Origin: JBDGPU01 sp042219525
Lineage (GTDB): Archaea; Halobacteriota; Halobacteria; Halobacteriales; Haloferacaceae
Direction: 5' to 3'
DNA length: 62,882 nt
Assembly (NCBI GenBank): GCA_042219525.1
Contig: JBDGPU010000054.1
Span: 1 to 62,882, forward strand
This document shows positions 1 to 8,921 of the stretch, one piece after another (position 1 is the stretch's first letter; each line of letters begins with the position of its first letter). Made by a program: the position numbers and the translations under genes. Under the pieces are notes generated by a model. That model searched no databases. It was not told where the DNA came from and saw nothing but the letters and a program-made list of their open reading frames with translations.

Positions 1-330
1 GAGCAGCGCGAGCGCTCAGCGGCTGGGGCTTTCTGGGCATGCTGAGTGGTGTCGCAAGCGACGATAACTGAACAAACCACGTAGAAAGCGACCGGCTCAG
101 CGGCTGGGGCTTTCTGGGCATGCTGAGTGGTGTCGCAAGCGACGATAACTGAACAAACCACGCAGAAAACGACCGGCTCAGCGGCTGGGGCTTTCTGGGT
201 GTGCCGAGTGGTGCCGCTGGCAATGGCAATCGAATAAACCACGCTCATCGCGCCCACCTAAGCGGCTGGGGCTTTCTGGGTGTGCTGAGTGGTCATGCAA
301 ACTACGACACCTGATCAAGCGGAGAAGCGG
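1..330. repeat. 81-bp tandem repeat array, four copies
   Basis: The core GCGGCTGGGGCTTTCTGGG starts at 19, 100, 181 and 262, an exact 81-bp period. The core is followed by a conserved TGAGTGGTG segment and, in the first three units, by a more variable stretch ending near AAACCACG. Units 1 and 2 are almost identical, units 3 and 4 have drifted, and the fourth decays near 320. The same unit recurs at 37713 and 37794 (again 81 bp apart) and, inverted, three times at 62435-62602. 81 bp is 27 codons, so long open frames run through it, but no frame looks like a real protein. The stretch from 330 to 377 holds only the upstream region of the next gene. Confidence 0.85.
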
Positions 331-377
331 GTCGCTGTTCCAAAACGCTTTGAGTCCGAACCTATTTCGAGATAGTA

Positions 378-1193
378 ATGCTTCTGCCCGAGGGGTTCGC
401 GCTGCCGCCGCTCCCGTATCTTGCGGTGCTGGCCGCAGCGCTGGCCGGGGTCGCGTATGGGCTCTCCCAGCGGTCGCTCGAGGTGACCAGTCGGCACGTG
501 CTGGCGCTGGCGCCCTGGATGACCGTCGGGTCCAGTCTCTACGTCCTCTACTCCGTCGGCGCACTTCCGGCGCCCGTCAGCCCGCTGGCCGGCACGCCGT
601 CGGTGTATCTGACGGTCGCGGCCGTCGTCGGCGCGATCTGGATCGGCGCCGATTCGTCTCCGACCACGCGGGAGCGAGTACCGACCGTGCTCGCGGCGTC
701 GGGCGTCGTCGCGTTCACGCCGGTGTTCCTCGCGGCACTCTGGTGGGGCGCACAGGAGGGGTCGCTGACGCCGTTCTGGCCGGGCGTCGCGGTGGTGATC
801 TCGGTCCCGAGCGCGCTGGCGGCATGGAGCGTCCTGAAACGGCTCGTGCCTCGAATCGTGATCACGGGGCACGCTGGGCTGCTCGCGGTGTTCGCCCATA
901 CGCTGGACGGCATCTCGACGGCGGTCGGCGTCGACGTCCTCGGCTTCGGGGAGCAAACTCCGCTGTCGGCCGCGATCATGCACTTCGCTGGGACGTTGCC
1001 GACGGCCGAGCTCCTCGGCGTCGGCTGGCTCTTCGTCCTCGTCAAACTCGCCATCGCCGGCCTGGTCGTCACCCTCTTCGCCGACTACGTCGAGGAGGAT
1101 CCGACGGAGGGCTACCTCTTCCTGGCGTTAATCGCCGCTGTGGGCCTCGGGCCGGGCGTTCACAACCTGTTGCTGTTCACCGTCGCCGGGTAA
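378..1193 (+). CDS. DUF63 family integral membrane protein
   Basis: This 271-residue protein is almost entirely hydrophobic, with about seven or eight predicted membrane segments and short polar loops. The segment HTLDGISTAVGVDV (about residues 176-189), followed by PLSAAIMHF, matches the conserved core I know from the archaeal DUF63 family. The family has no established biochemical function. The ATG at 378 is taken because it follows closely on the repeat array and gives a clean hydrophobic N-terminus. It is monocistronic or the first gene of a short rightward run; the next gene is about 105 bp away. Family call is fairly secure; function is unknown. Confidence 0.82.
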   Translation: MLLPEGFALPPLPYLAVLAAALAGVAYGLSQRSLEVTSRHVLALAPWMTVGSSLYVLYSVGALPAPVSPLAGTPSVYLTVAAVVGAIWIGADSSPTTRERVPTVLAASGVVAFTPVFLAALWWGAQEGSLTPFWPGVAVVISVPSALAAWSVLKRLVPRIVITGHAGLLAVFAHTLDGISTAVGVDVLGFGEQTPLSAAIMHFAGTLPTAELLGVGWLFVLVKLAIAGLVVTLFADYVEEDPTEGYLFLALIAAVGLGPGVHNLLLFTVAG

Positions 1194-1299
1194 GTCGGGC
1201 CCCGGTAGCTTGCGGCTCCTCCGGAAGCTATTATTGATCGTCTCGTTCACATGTGCAGGCTGATTTTAAGTACCCCGGGTGAAACGGTGAAAGATACTC

Positions 1300-1782
1300 A
1301 TGCTACCTTCGGGGCTGGGCGGGTGGCTCGTCGTCGGCGTCGTGACGGGGCTCGCCGGGGGCGTCGTGATGGACCTGCTCCTGACCCAGCAGGAGGACGG
1401 CTTTGCGCCGGCGCGGGTTGCGGTCGCCGTCCTCACCGGTCGGTCCCCGGTCGAGGTCCCCTTTCGCGACGCGGTCGTGGCTCATCACGTCGCTAGCGGG
1501 ATCGTCGGAGGGGCCTACGGCGTGCTCTCGTTCGCTTTCTCGGCGCTCGTCCCGACCGGGTTGCTGGTCGGCGGCGTCCAGGCGGTTCCCCACGCGCTCG
1601 CCGTGCTGGCCGTCGTCGGGGTCATCTACTTCTTCTTCACCGCCGTCGTCCTTCCCCGCGTCGACGACGGTGTCTACGAGGAGCGCGCGACTGCGATCCA
1701 CGGCCAGTGGCTCCGCGCTGCCGCCCTCTTCGGCGCGGTTCTGCTGGTGGGCGTTCCGGCAATCGTCACGAGCGTTGCCTGA
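1300..1782 (+). CDS. Hypothetical four-helix membrane protein
   Basis: The 160-residue product has four hydrophobic stretches: roughly residues 8-27, 60-85, 88-116 and 136-158. A DDGVYEERA loop precedes the last one. The ATG at 1300 has an AT-rich TTTTAAG box about 30 bp upstream, which fits a leaderless haloarchaeal start. Its stop codon abuts the stop of the convergent gene at 1783. I do not recognise a named family. Confidence 0.7.
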   Translation: MLPSGLGGWLVVGVVTGLAGGVVMDLLLTQQEDGFAPARVAVAVLTGRSPVEVPFRDAVVAHHVASGIVGGAYGVLSFAFSALVPTGLLVGGVQAVPHALAVLAVVGVIYFFFTAVVLPRVDDGVYEERATAIHGQWLRAAALFGAVLLVGVPAIVTSVA

Positions 1783-2070
1783 CTACTCCGGCGTCGCGTG
1801 GCGGGACCCGAGGACCGCGGCGACGGCCGCAACGACGCCCGCGAACCCACCGACGACGAGGGCCTGCGTCCAGCCGATCCCGAGCAGTGGGACGCCCAGT
1901 ATCGCGACGAATATCCCGGCGAGGACCGCGACGACACCGATCGCGAGGGGGCCGCCCGCCTCGTCGAGATCGAGTTCCGGTTCGTCCGCAGCCGGTCCGT
2001 CTCCATCCTGTTCGGCCGCAACCGTTCTGTCCGCGTCCGCATCGTCCGCCTCCGGTTCGTCCATGCCCAT
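1783..2070 (-). CDS. Small membrane protein with acidic N-terminus
   Basis: The 95-residue reading starts at MGMDEPEADD. About 40 very acidic residues precede two hydrophobic segments (about residues 42-60 and 66-88) and a short HATPE tail. A second ATG two codons later (2064) is equally possible. The open frame continues upstream into the uridine phosphorylase gene, but that part has the composition of antisense translation, so I cut it at the methionine directly before the acidic region. It is convergent with the gene ending at 1782, without spacing. Function unknown. Confidence 0.65.
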   Translation of the reverse strand: MGMDEPEADDADADRTVAAEQDGDGPAADEPELDLDEAGGPLAIGVVAVLAGIFVAILGVPLLGIGWTQALVVGGFAGVVAAVAAVLGSRHATPE

Positions 2071-2170
2071 CCGCTTCCCCCGAAGCTGGGAAAAAGGGTC
2101 GGTCACGAGCTCGCGCAGTCCCAGCGCCGGTATCGTACCGTTTTTGGCCCGTGCCGGGGTGCCATAGGAT

Positions 2171-2899
2171 ATGGCAAAACAGCCGCACCTGCTCGTCGAG
2201 GAGGGCGACGTCCACGATATCGCGATCATTCCCGGCGACCCCGGCCGGGTGGACCGGATCGCCGACCTCTGTGACGACGCGGAAGTCGTCTCCGAGAACC
2301 GCGAGTACAAGATCGTCAACGCCGAGTACGAAGGCGTCCCGCTCACCATCTGCTCGACCGGGATCGGCTGTCCCTCGGCCGCGATCGCCGTCGAGGAGCT
2401 TTCGCGCGTCGGTGTCGAGACGTTCCTGCGATGTGGTACCTGTGGGGCTCTCCAGTCCGACATCGAGATCGGCGACATGATCGTCGCGTCCGGCGCGGCC
2501 AAGGAGGAAGGCACCTCCAAGCGTTACGAGTCCGCCGAGTACCCGGCCGTGCCGGATTACGAGGCCCTCACCGAGCTCGTGGACGCGGCGGAAGCCCACG
2601 ACGAGGACGTTCACGTCGGCGCAATCGTCTCCGACGACGCGTTCTACAACGAGAGCGAGGACTTCGTCGACGACTGGGAGGCCGCCAACCTGCTCGCGGT
2701 CGAGATGGAGGCCGCCACCGTGTTCTCGCTCGCTCGCCGGAAGGGGCTCCGGGCCGGCGCCATCTGCACCGTCGACGGCAACCTCGTCGAGGGGACACAG
2801 AAGGGCGAAACCGAGGAGGGACAGGAGCTGCCCGCGAAGGCGAAGAACAACGTCGAGCGTGCGATCCGACTGACGCTCGAGGCCGTCACCAACCTCTAA
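2171..2899 (+). CDS. udp: Uridine phosphorylase / nucleoside phosphorylase
   Basis: The 242-residue protein belongs to the PNP/UDP phosphorylase family, which reversibly cleaves nucleosides with phosphate to ribose-1-phosphate and base in the cytoplasm. Visible motifs are IIPGDPGRVDRI near residue 18 (phosphate loop), CSTGIGCPSAAIAVEEL near 60, RCGTCGAL near 87 and AVEMEAATVFSLA near 175, the hallmark nucleoside-binding segment. Length is normal for the family. Uridine is the likely substrate by family resemblance, but purine specificity cannot be excluded from sequence alone. A GTTTTTGG box lies about 27 bp before the start. Confidence 0.88.
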   Translation: MAKQPHLLVEEGDVHDIAIIPGDPGRVDRIADLCDDAEVVSENREYKIVNAEYEGVPLTICSTGIGCPSAAIAVEELSRVGVETFLRCGTCGALQSDIEIGDMIVASGAAKEEGTSKRYESAEYPAVPDYEALTELVDAAEAHDEDVHVGAIVSDDAFYNESEDFVDDWEAANLLAVEMEAATVFSLARRKGLRAGAICTVDGNLVEGTQKGETEEGQELPAKAKNNVERAIRLTLEAVTNL

Positions 2900-2902
2900 C
2901 AC

Positions 2903-4459
2903 GTGTCCGACTCCGCAGGCGACTCGTCCGGCTCCGACGCCGAACCACTGACGGACAGGATCCCCTGGTTCGATCCCGAACTGGCCTCGGGCTGGCTCGC
3001 GGCGCAGCGCCGACACCTCCGGCGGTCGTATCAGCGCCGCCTCGCGGCCGCCGGTCGCTGGCTGGAGAACACCGAGAACCTCCTCCACGTCTCGGTGCTG
3101 GTGTTCGTCCCCCTCCTCGTTGCCGTTGTCACCGGGCTCTCGAACGCGCTCGCCGAGCTCTCCTTCCTGCTGTTCCCCCCGCTCGCGTCGGGCGCATACA
3201 CGCTGTTCGCGCATCCGGAGGGCGAGTACGCCTCGCCGGTTCGCTTCGTCGCCGGGCTGACGCTCGGCGCGCTATCGGGGTGGGCCGCGCTCCTGCTCAG
3301 TGGGTCGCCGAGCGGGGTGATCCCCCCGACCAGTGCCGGGCTGGCGATCTTCCTCGTCGGCGCCGTGACGTGGGCGTTCGACGTCGAGGAGCCGGCCGCC
3401 TTCTCGACCGCGCTGCTGGTCCTCGTCACCCGGCAAGCGAGCCCGAAGGCCTACGTCGCCAGCGTCACCGTGTTCGGCGCGCTCGTCGCCGGCGCGTTCT
3501 CGATCTGGCGCCGCCGCGTGTACGAGCAGCGGGCGACGTTCCTCTACGGCACCGTCCGCGCGGACGACCACGTGCTCGTCCCCCTCGTTGACGGCGTCGA
3601 CAGCACCCTCGCGGCGTTCGGGGGGCGCCTCGCCGCCGCCCACGACGCCGGCAAGATCGTCCTCCTCGACGTCGTCTCTGAGCAGGAGGTCGCGGCTGCG
3701 GAACGGGCCGCCGTCGCTACGGAGGAATCGTCGGAGTCGGAAACGGCCGGATTGGAGGCGACAGACTCGAGTGACGTTGCGGGCGACGAATCGGCTACGG
3801 CCAACCCCGAGTCCGAGGCGACGAAATCGCTTCCGGACGGCGTTCGTCAGCGCGTCACGGAGCTGGAAACGACCGCGGACCGGCTCCGTCATGATCTTGA
3901 CGTCGCCTGCGAGGTCGCGGTCGCGGCCGGCGACCCGTTCGAGGCAACGCGACGCACGGCCCGCGAGGCGAACTGTGACCTCGTTATCCCACCGTTCTCG
4001 GACGCGACCGAGCCCTTCGTGCAGCAGGTGTTCGAAAGCAACGTCGACACCGTCGCGCTCCGGGCCGCCGACGGTCACGAGTCGTGGCGTCGCGTCCTCG
4101 TGATGGTTGCCCGCCCGGGCGACACGGCTCACGCGATGGTGGACTTCGCGGAGCGGCTGGCGGGCGAGGGCGGCCGGGTGAGCGTCTGCACCTGCATCGA
4201 CAGCGAACGAGAGCGGCGCCGGGCGGAGGAGAAGCTGGCGCGAGTTTCCGAAACCGAGACCACCCCGATCGAAACGCGCGTGATCGAGTCGTCGCCCGGG
4301 GACTTCTGCGCGTCCGCGGCCGGGTTCTACGACCTGATCCTCGTCGGCGCGACGCGTGGTGAAGGGCCGCTGCTGTCCGTGTTCTCGACGGAGGACCTCG
4401 AGAGGCTCGACGAGGTCGACTGTGACCTCGGCATCGTCGAGCGCGGGCCGCTCCGGTAG
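2903..4459 (+). CDS. HPP-family membrane protein fused to USP-like domains
   Basis: The 518-residue protein starts at GTG, three bases after the phosphorylase stop. Residues about 65-220 hold several membrane helices with the HPP-type segment FPPLASGAYTLFAHPEGEYA and the later SPKAYVASVTVFGA. From about residue 225 the protein is soluble and reads as universal-stress-protein-like sequence: DHVLVPLVDGVDSTLAAFGG, then RRVLVMVARPGDTAHAMVDF, then DLILVGATRGEGPL. An acidic Ser/Glu-rich linker interrupts it at about 265-305. HPP proteins have been linked to nitrite or anion transport in other organisms; the substrate here is unknown. The coding sequence ends inside a 27-bp tandem triplication. Confidence 0.8.
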   Translation: MSDSAGDSSGSDAEPLTDRIPWFDPELASGWLAAQRRHLRRSYQRRLAAAGRWLENTENLLHVSVLVFVPLLVAVVTGLSNALAELSFLLFPPLASGAYTLFAHPEGEYASPVRFVAGLTLGALSGWAALLLSGSPSGVIPPTSAGLAIFLVGAVTWAFDVEEPAAFSTALLVLVTRQASPKAYVASVTVFGALVAGAFSIWRRRVYEQRATFLYGTVRADDHVLVPLVDGVDSTLAAFGGRLAAAHDAGKIVLLDVVSEQEVAAAERAAVATEESSESETAGLEATDSSDVAGDESATANPESEATKSLPDGVRQRVTELETTADRLRHDLDVACEVAVAAGDPFEATRRTAREANCDLVIPPFSDATEPFVQQVFESNVDTVALRAADGHESWRRVLVMVARPGDTAHAMVDFAERLAGEGGRVSVCTCIDSERERRRAEEKLARVSETETTPIETRVIESSPGDFCASAAGFYDLILVGATRGEGPLLSVFSTEDLERLDEVDCDLGIVERGPLR

Positions 4460-4521
4460 GACGCGGAGCGAGGACCGCTCCGGTAGGACGCGAAACGCGG
4501 GCTGCTCCGGTAGGACCCAAA
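4441..4521. repeat. 27-bp tandem triplication across the HPP stop codon
   Basis: Three 27-bp units (4441-4467, 4468-4494, 4495-4521) share CTCCGGTAGGAC at the same register. The first unit contains the last codons and TAG stop of the HPP gene, and each later unit repeats the stop in the same frame. The array lies between two convergent genes. Confidence 0.8.
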
Positions 4522-4558
4522 GAAGGGCCACGACGAGAGGTAGCCAGTGCGCCGCTCG

Positions 4559-5710
4559 TTACTTCTCTTCACCGATGATCGACTCCGCGATGGCCTCGGA
4601 GTCCTCGCCGAACGCGGAGTCGACGAGCAGGTGGCCGCCGAGCGTCGACGGCGAGATGACGTGATCCGCGCCGGCGCGGCGCAGCTTGTCGACGTTCTCG
4701 CGCTGGGTCACGGCGGCGACGATCCGCACGTCCGGGTTCAGCTGGCGGGCGGTCAGGATCGCCAGCGCGTCGGCGGCGTCGTTGTCGGTAGCGACGACGA
4801 CGGCGCGAGCCGCCTCGATCTGGACCCGTTCGAGCGGGTCGACGTCGCTCGGGTCCGCCGCCAGGACCGGCACGTCACGGTCGCTGAGGTCGCGCGCGGC
4901 CGACTCGTCGTCCGTGACGACGACGTACTCGACTTCGCGGCCGTCGAGGTCGTCGAGAATCGGTTCCGTCAGGTCGCCGTAGCCTAACACGAGGACGTGG
5001 CCCTCGAGCAGGTCGAACTGTCTATCTGTCATTTTTCCGAGTGCTTTCGAGAACTGCGCCTCGATGGCGGGCGTCAGCAGGACACCGAGCGCCACCGCGA
5101 AGGCGGCGACGTTGATGACGAGCACCGAGAGCCCGAACATCCGCCCGATGTCGGTGACGGGGGCGATGTCGCCGTAGCCGACGGTCGAGGCTGTGACGAC
5201 GGTGTAGTAGAAGGCGTCCGTGATCGTCTCGATGTCGTTGAACTCGCTCCGGAGCGCGAACGAGCCGAGGGTCCCGTACGCGACGGCGGTCACCAGCGCG
5301 AGGCCCGCACCGAGCTGCGTCGGCGAGGGACGCGCTACCCGGGTGAACCGGCCGCGATTGACCGCCAGCGCCGGCAGCGAGAGCAGCGAGAGCAGGACCA
5401 GCGGGAGCGAGACGACTGACACCTGCAGGAGCCCCTGGAGCGCTGTCAACGGGAGCAACACGGCCGTCGCGTACCAGCCGATCCGGTACCCTTTCTTCAG
5501 GGCGTAGCCGCTGGCGAGCATCGCGAACCCGGTAAGGGTCCCGGTGAACCCGACCACCTGCTTCACGAGGTCGGGGATGAACGGCGAGAGCGGCCCGGCG
5601 ACGCTGACACCGGCGATGTGGAGCAGCCCGACCAGGATCGACAGCAGCGCGACGAAGAACGTCAGCGCGATGGACGCCCGGACGGTGACCCACTCCCGGT
5701 TGAACTCCAT
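4559..5710 (-). CDS. Ion channel pore plus RCK (TrkA-N) domain, K+ channel family
   Basis: This 383-residue protein has six hydrophobic segments in its first 225 residues. A selectivity filter TVGYGDIAP lies at about residue 175, preceded by the pore helix FYYTVVTAS, as in two-pore-helix and Kv-like potassium channels. After the last helix, HVLVLGYGDLTEPIL (about 237-251) begins a Rossmann-type RCK domain that ends with a typical DHVISPSTLGGHLL segment. It likely conducts K+ under nucleotide or ligand gating at the membrane. A TTAAAAC box lies about 27 bp upstream. It is divergent from the TrkA-C-like pair at 5867, which suggests a shared role in K+ homeostasis. Confidence 0.85.
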   Translation of the reverse strand: MEFNREWVTVRASIALTFFVALLSILVGLLHIAGVSVAGPLSPFIPDLVKQVVGFTGTLTGFAMLASGYALKKGYRIGWYATAVLLPLTALQGLLQVSVVSLPLVLLSLLSLPALAVNRGRFTRVARPSPTQLGAGLALVTAVAYGTLGSFALRSEFNDIETITDAFYYTVVTASTVGYGDIAPVTDIGRMFGLSVLVINVAAFAVALGVLLTPAIEAQFSKALGKMTDRQFDLLEGHVLVLGYGDLTEPILDDLDGREVEYVVVTDDESAARDLSDRDVPVLAADPSDVDPLERVQIEAARAVVVATDNDAADALAILTARQLNPDVRIVAAVTQRENVDKLRRAGADHVISPSTLGGHLLVDSAFGEDSEAIAESIIGEEK

Positions 5711-5837
5711 GCCACCCCATCCGACGAGAATAAACTTAAAACGACGGTGCCGCCGGCTGGCGATACGTGCGGCGGCGCGTTCGGCCTGAAGGAGGAGGTC
5801 GCCAACGACGGCCGAGGGACCCGCCGTGGTCGATACT

Positions 5838-5846
5838 GGTTTAATG
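5838..5846 (+). promoter_or_regulatory. TATA-like box for the 5867 gene
   Basis: GGTTTAATG is centred about 25 bp upstream of the ATG at 5867, the spacing expected for a leaderless haloarchaeal transcript. Confidence 0.5.
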
Positions 5847-5866
5847 GACCCGCGTGAGACGGGAGT

Positions 5867-7141
5867 ATGGCATTACCGGTCGAGATCCTCTTCGGGATCT
5901 ATCTCGGGATTCTGACGGGGATCATCCCGGCGCTGGTGGCTGGGATCCTCGGATTCGTGTTCAGGTACTTCACCGGGGTGACGATCCCGGGGTTCGGTGT
6001 CGTCGTCCTCGCGCTGGCGATCGCGGGGGTCAACGGGGGGCTGCTCGCGCTCAACGACCCGACCGTGCGCTCTTCGGAGCGCGCGCCAGCCATACTCACT
6101 TCGATCATCGTCGTGTTGATGCTCTCGCTGTACGCGCACGCCCAGGGCGACAAGCTGGGCGCCTCCGTCCCGCGCCGGCTCTCGCTCCGGAAGCTCCGCG
6201 ACCGGACGCTCTCGGCCGACGTCATCGAGCGCGTCGGGGGCCGGGGCCAGGTCCGCGTCACCGTCGCTGGCGACGTCGGCGACATGGAGGGCTACCCGGC
6301 GCTGCCCGCCGAGACCTGCCAGTCGATTCTCGAGGGCGAGTGGACGTTCCCCGCTGACCTTCCGCTTGTGGAGATCGAAAAACGGTTCGAGGACCGACTG
6401 AAGACGGAGCTCAGCCTCGCCGACGTGAGTGTCACGCTGGACGAACGGGCGCACGCGACGGTGAACGCCGCGCCGCCGATGGGCGGGCTCTCGAAGCGCG
6501 TGCCGGCCGGGAAGCGAGCGATTTCGCTCTCGGCGCTGCTCCCCACGGGCGTCGCGCGCGGCGAAGCCGTCAGGATCATCAGCCCTGAGACTGCCGTCGA
6601 AGGCACCGTGCTGTCCGCGAAATCCACCGGGAAGCCGGGAGAGACGCCGTCCGCGCCGTCGCCAGCGCCGACCGGTGGCGACGCCGAGGACTCCGAGAAC
6701 CACCGGACGGATGGCGGTGCCGCGGCGACGTCGGGTGAGGCGACCGAGACCACCGCGGCGCTGCGAGCGGGCGCGACGACGGGGGGAGAGGGACGCATTA
6801 CCGTTGCCGTTGACCGGTCTGAGGCGAACGCACTCTTGCGAGCCGACCGCGGTCGCGCGGTCGTCCTCTCGCGCGGGACGCGCCGCGAGTTCGAACTCGT
6901 GTCGCTGCTTCGCCGGGCCGGCAAGCGGTTCCGCAAGGTCACGGTCGTCCCCGACGGCCCGCTCGACGGCAACACCATCGGCGAGGTCAACGTGCGCGAG
7001 GCGTACGACGTCGTCGTCGCCGCGCGCCACGACGAGTGGCGGATCGCGCCCCGAGGTGGCATGGCGCTGTCGGCCGGCGACGAGCTGTTCGTCGTCGGCA
7101 CGTCGGCCGCGCTCGACAGGTTCACGGAGGCCGCGAGATGA
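5867..7141 (+). CDS. Membrane protein with TrkA-C-like regulatory domain
   Basis: The 424-residue protein has three hydrophobic segments in its first 85 residues. A long soluble region follows, containing an internal Ser/Thr/Ala-rich linker at about 240-310. The C-terminal part ends GDELFVVGTSAALDRF, the usual end of a TrkA-C (RCK-C) domain, and a similar pattern is seen before the linker. It probably senses a ligand for a potassium or ion transport system. It overlaps the next gene by ATGA at 7138-7141, so the two are co-transcribed. Its partner has the same architecture. No catalytic motif is visible. Family assignment is from the C-terminal pattern and context. Confidence 0.7.
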   Translation: MALPVEILFGIYLGILTGIIPALVAGILGFVFRYFTGVTIPGFGVVVLALAIAGVNGGLLALNDPTVRSSERAPAILTSIIVVLMLSLYAHAQGDKLGASVPRRLSLRKLRDRTLSADVIERVGGRGQVRVTVAGDVGDMEGYPALPAETCQSILEGEWTFPADLPLVEIEKRFEDRLKTELSLADVSVTLDERAHATVNAAPPMGGLSKRVPAGKRAISLSALLPTGVARGEAVRIISPETAVEGTVLSAKSTGKPGETPSAPSPAPTGGDAEDSENHRTDGGAAATSGEATETTAALRAGATTGGEGRITVAVDRSEANALLRADRGRAVVLSRGTRREFELVSLLRRAGKRFRKVTVVPDGPLDGNTIGEVNVREAYDVVVAARHDEWRIAPRGGMALSAGDELFVVGTSAALDRFTEAAR

Positions 7142-8471
7142 GCGCGGTCGGTGCGGCCCTGGCCTCAGTCGTCGCCGGCGCGTTCGACGGGGTCGCGCAG
7201 GCCGGCGGCCCAGGGGTGACGTTCAACTCCTCGCTCGTCGACGTCGGCATCTATCTCGCGGTGTTCACGATCCTCTCCATCGTCGCGGCGGCGGGGGCCG
7301 CGATCGCCTACGGTGGTACTTCCGCGACATCGTCCCCGAGGGCGTCGCGATCATCCTCGGCGGCGCGGTGGTCGCGCTGTACCTCAACACTGCCTCGCTC
7401 GGCGCCGTGATCGGGGGCGAGGAGATCACCCTGTACGACTTCGACACGATGCTCTTCAACGTCGTCGCGCTGGGGCTGGCCGGGTCGGTCGCGACGGTCG
7501 GGCGACGGCTCGGCGACTCCATCGGCCGGAACCTGTTCGCGCTGACCGGCGTCAAGCAGCTAGAGGGCGAGGTCAGTCGCGTCGTCCGGACGGTGGGCCG
7601 CGTCACGGCGGTCACCCTCCCGGCCGAGGACGAAATCGAGGAGATGGAGGGGTACGACCCGGTTGCCCCCGCGAAGAAGACGGAGATGGCCGAGAAGACG
7701 CTGCTGTTCCCGAACCGGCTCACGGTCGATGAGCTGCGGGACCGCCTCGTGACTCGCCTGAAGGAGGATTACGGCGTCGGCTACGTCGACGTCGACCTCA
7801 CGGAATCGGGCGAGGTCGAGTACTTCGCAGTTGGGTCGCGAGCGGCCGGCATCGGGCCCACGCTCGCGCCCGGGTCCGCGGCGGTCGCCGTCCAGGCGGA
7901 CCCCGCGAACAGCGCGACGCCGGGCGACGTGGTCCAGGTCTGGGCGGGCGAGGAGCAGCCGGAACGAGTCGCGAACGCGGAGCTGCGCGCGACCATCGGC
8001 GACGTGGCGACGCTCGCGCTCGACGAGGCGGACGCCACGACCCTCGACGAGACCACGACCTATCGGCTCGTGACGCTCCCCGCGGAGCCGCAAGCTGACC
8101 GCGAGTTCGCGTCCCTGCTGCGAAACGCCGACGAGACGATGACGGCAATCACGGTCGCCGTGGGCAGCGAGGCCGAGGGCGCGACCGTCGACGACGTGTC
8201 GGCCGTCGTCGCCGCCGTGAAACCGGCGGACGGCGCCATCCGCGCGATCCCGTCCCGGAGTTACGAGTTCGCCGCCGGCGACCTCGTCTACCTCGTCGGG
8301 CGTCCGGACGCGCTCAGGCGGTTCGAGGCCGGGGCCGCGGCCCCGGAATCGTCGACGGCGGTCGGGGAGACGGAAGGGGTGGTCGAAGCGGCGGCGGAGG
8401 GAGAAGCCCAACAGGAGACGGAAGAGAAGACCGAAGAAGATACGTCAGGATCCGCTGGCAGCGCACCGTAG
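7138..8471 (+). pseudogene. TrkA-C-like membrane protein, single-base frameshift
   Basis: The gene starts at ATG 7138 inside the stop of the preceding gene and reads MSAVGAALASVVAGAFDGVA. It then enters a membrane segment ending AAGAAIAYG near 7310. Sense continues only in another frame, as WYFRDIVPEGVAIILGG, through two more hydrophobic segments and a TrkA-C-like region ending GDLVYLVGRPDALRRF. The two halves join if one base is missing around 7308-7314, within GCCTACGGTGGTAC. The C-terminus has an acidic, low-complexity tail. The architecture parallels the upstream gene. Either the assembly has a one-base deletion here or the gene is broken; the rest of the reading frame is intact, which favours a recent or artefactual lesion. 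Confidence 0.75.
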
Positions 8472-8561
8472 GCCGACCACCGGCCGCTCACAGGCGCGGA
8501 TCGACCGGCAAGACGCGAGCGGGACGCAATCCTCTTAGGCGCGGCAGCGGGATGTTCGGGC

Positions 8562-8834
8562 ATGGAGTGGAAGCTGTTCGCCGACCTCAGGGAAGTCGCC
8601 GGGGAGCGAACGATCGACGTCGACGTCGAGCCCGGGGACACCGTCGGCGACGCCCTCGACGCCCTGCTGGCCGCACATCCCGACCTCGAAGCGCGCGTCA
8701 TGGAGGACGACGAGGTCGCCGACCACGTCAACGTCCTGCGCAACGGCGACAACGTCCTGCACCAGGGCGGCCTGGAGACGGAGCTGACGGACGGCGACGA
8801 ACTCGCGCTGTTCCCGCCGGTCAGCGGCGGATAG
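8562..8834 (+). CDS. samp1: Ubiquitin-like small archaeal modifier protein SAMP1 (MoaD/ThiS fold)
   Basis: The 90-residue protein begins MEWKLFADLREVAGERTI and ends LALFPPVSGG. The C-terminal di-glycine is exposed, as needed for E1-type (UbaA) adenylation, isopeptide conjugation to proteins (sampylation) and sulfur transfer to molybdopterin. Both ends closely resemble SAMP1 of Haloferax volcanii as I remember it. A CTCTTAG box lies about 27 bp upstream of the ATG. It stands alone between the TrkA-C-like genes and deoxyhypusine synthase. Confidence 0.9.
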   Translation: MEWKLFADLREVAGERTIDVDVEPGDTVGDALDALLAAHPDLEARVMEDDEVADHVNVLRNGDNVLHQGGLETELTDGDELALFPPVSGG

Positions 8835-8921
8835 CGTCCTATCACAGACGTCGCTCGCGCACAGTACTCGCGAGAGCGCGCGAACCGGACTTTTCAAACG
8901 CGTGCCGCAACAGGTGGGGAT

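Noticed and set aside
1..330. CRISPR-like array: 38-bp conserved core with about 43-bp intervening segments
   Set aside because: The intervening segments are themselves similar between units (AAACCACG and GTCGCAAGCGACG recur), so they are not unique spacers, and no cas genes are present.
7138..7410. Short independent gene ending in a Ser/Arg-rich tail
   Set aside because: The tail after 7312 is out-of-frame translation of the conserved TrkA-C-like gene; a frameshift explains both parts.
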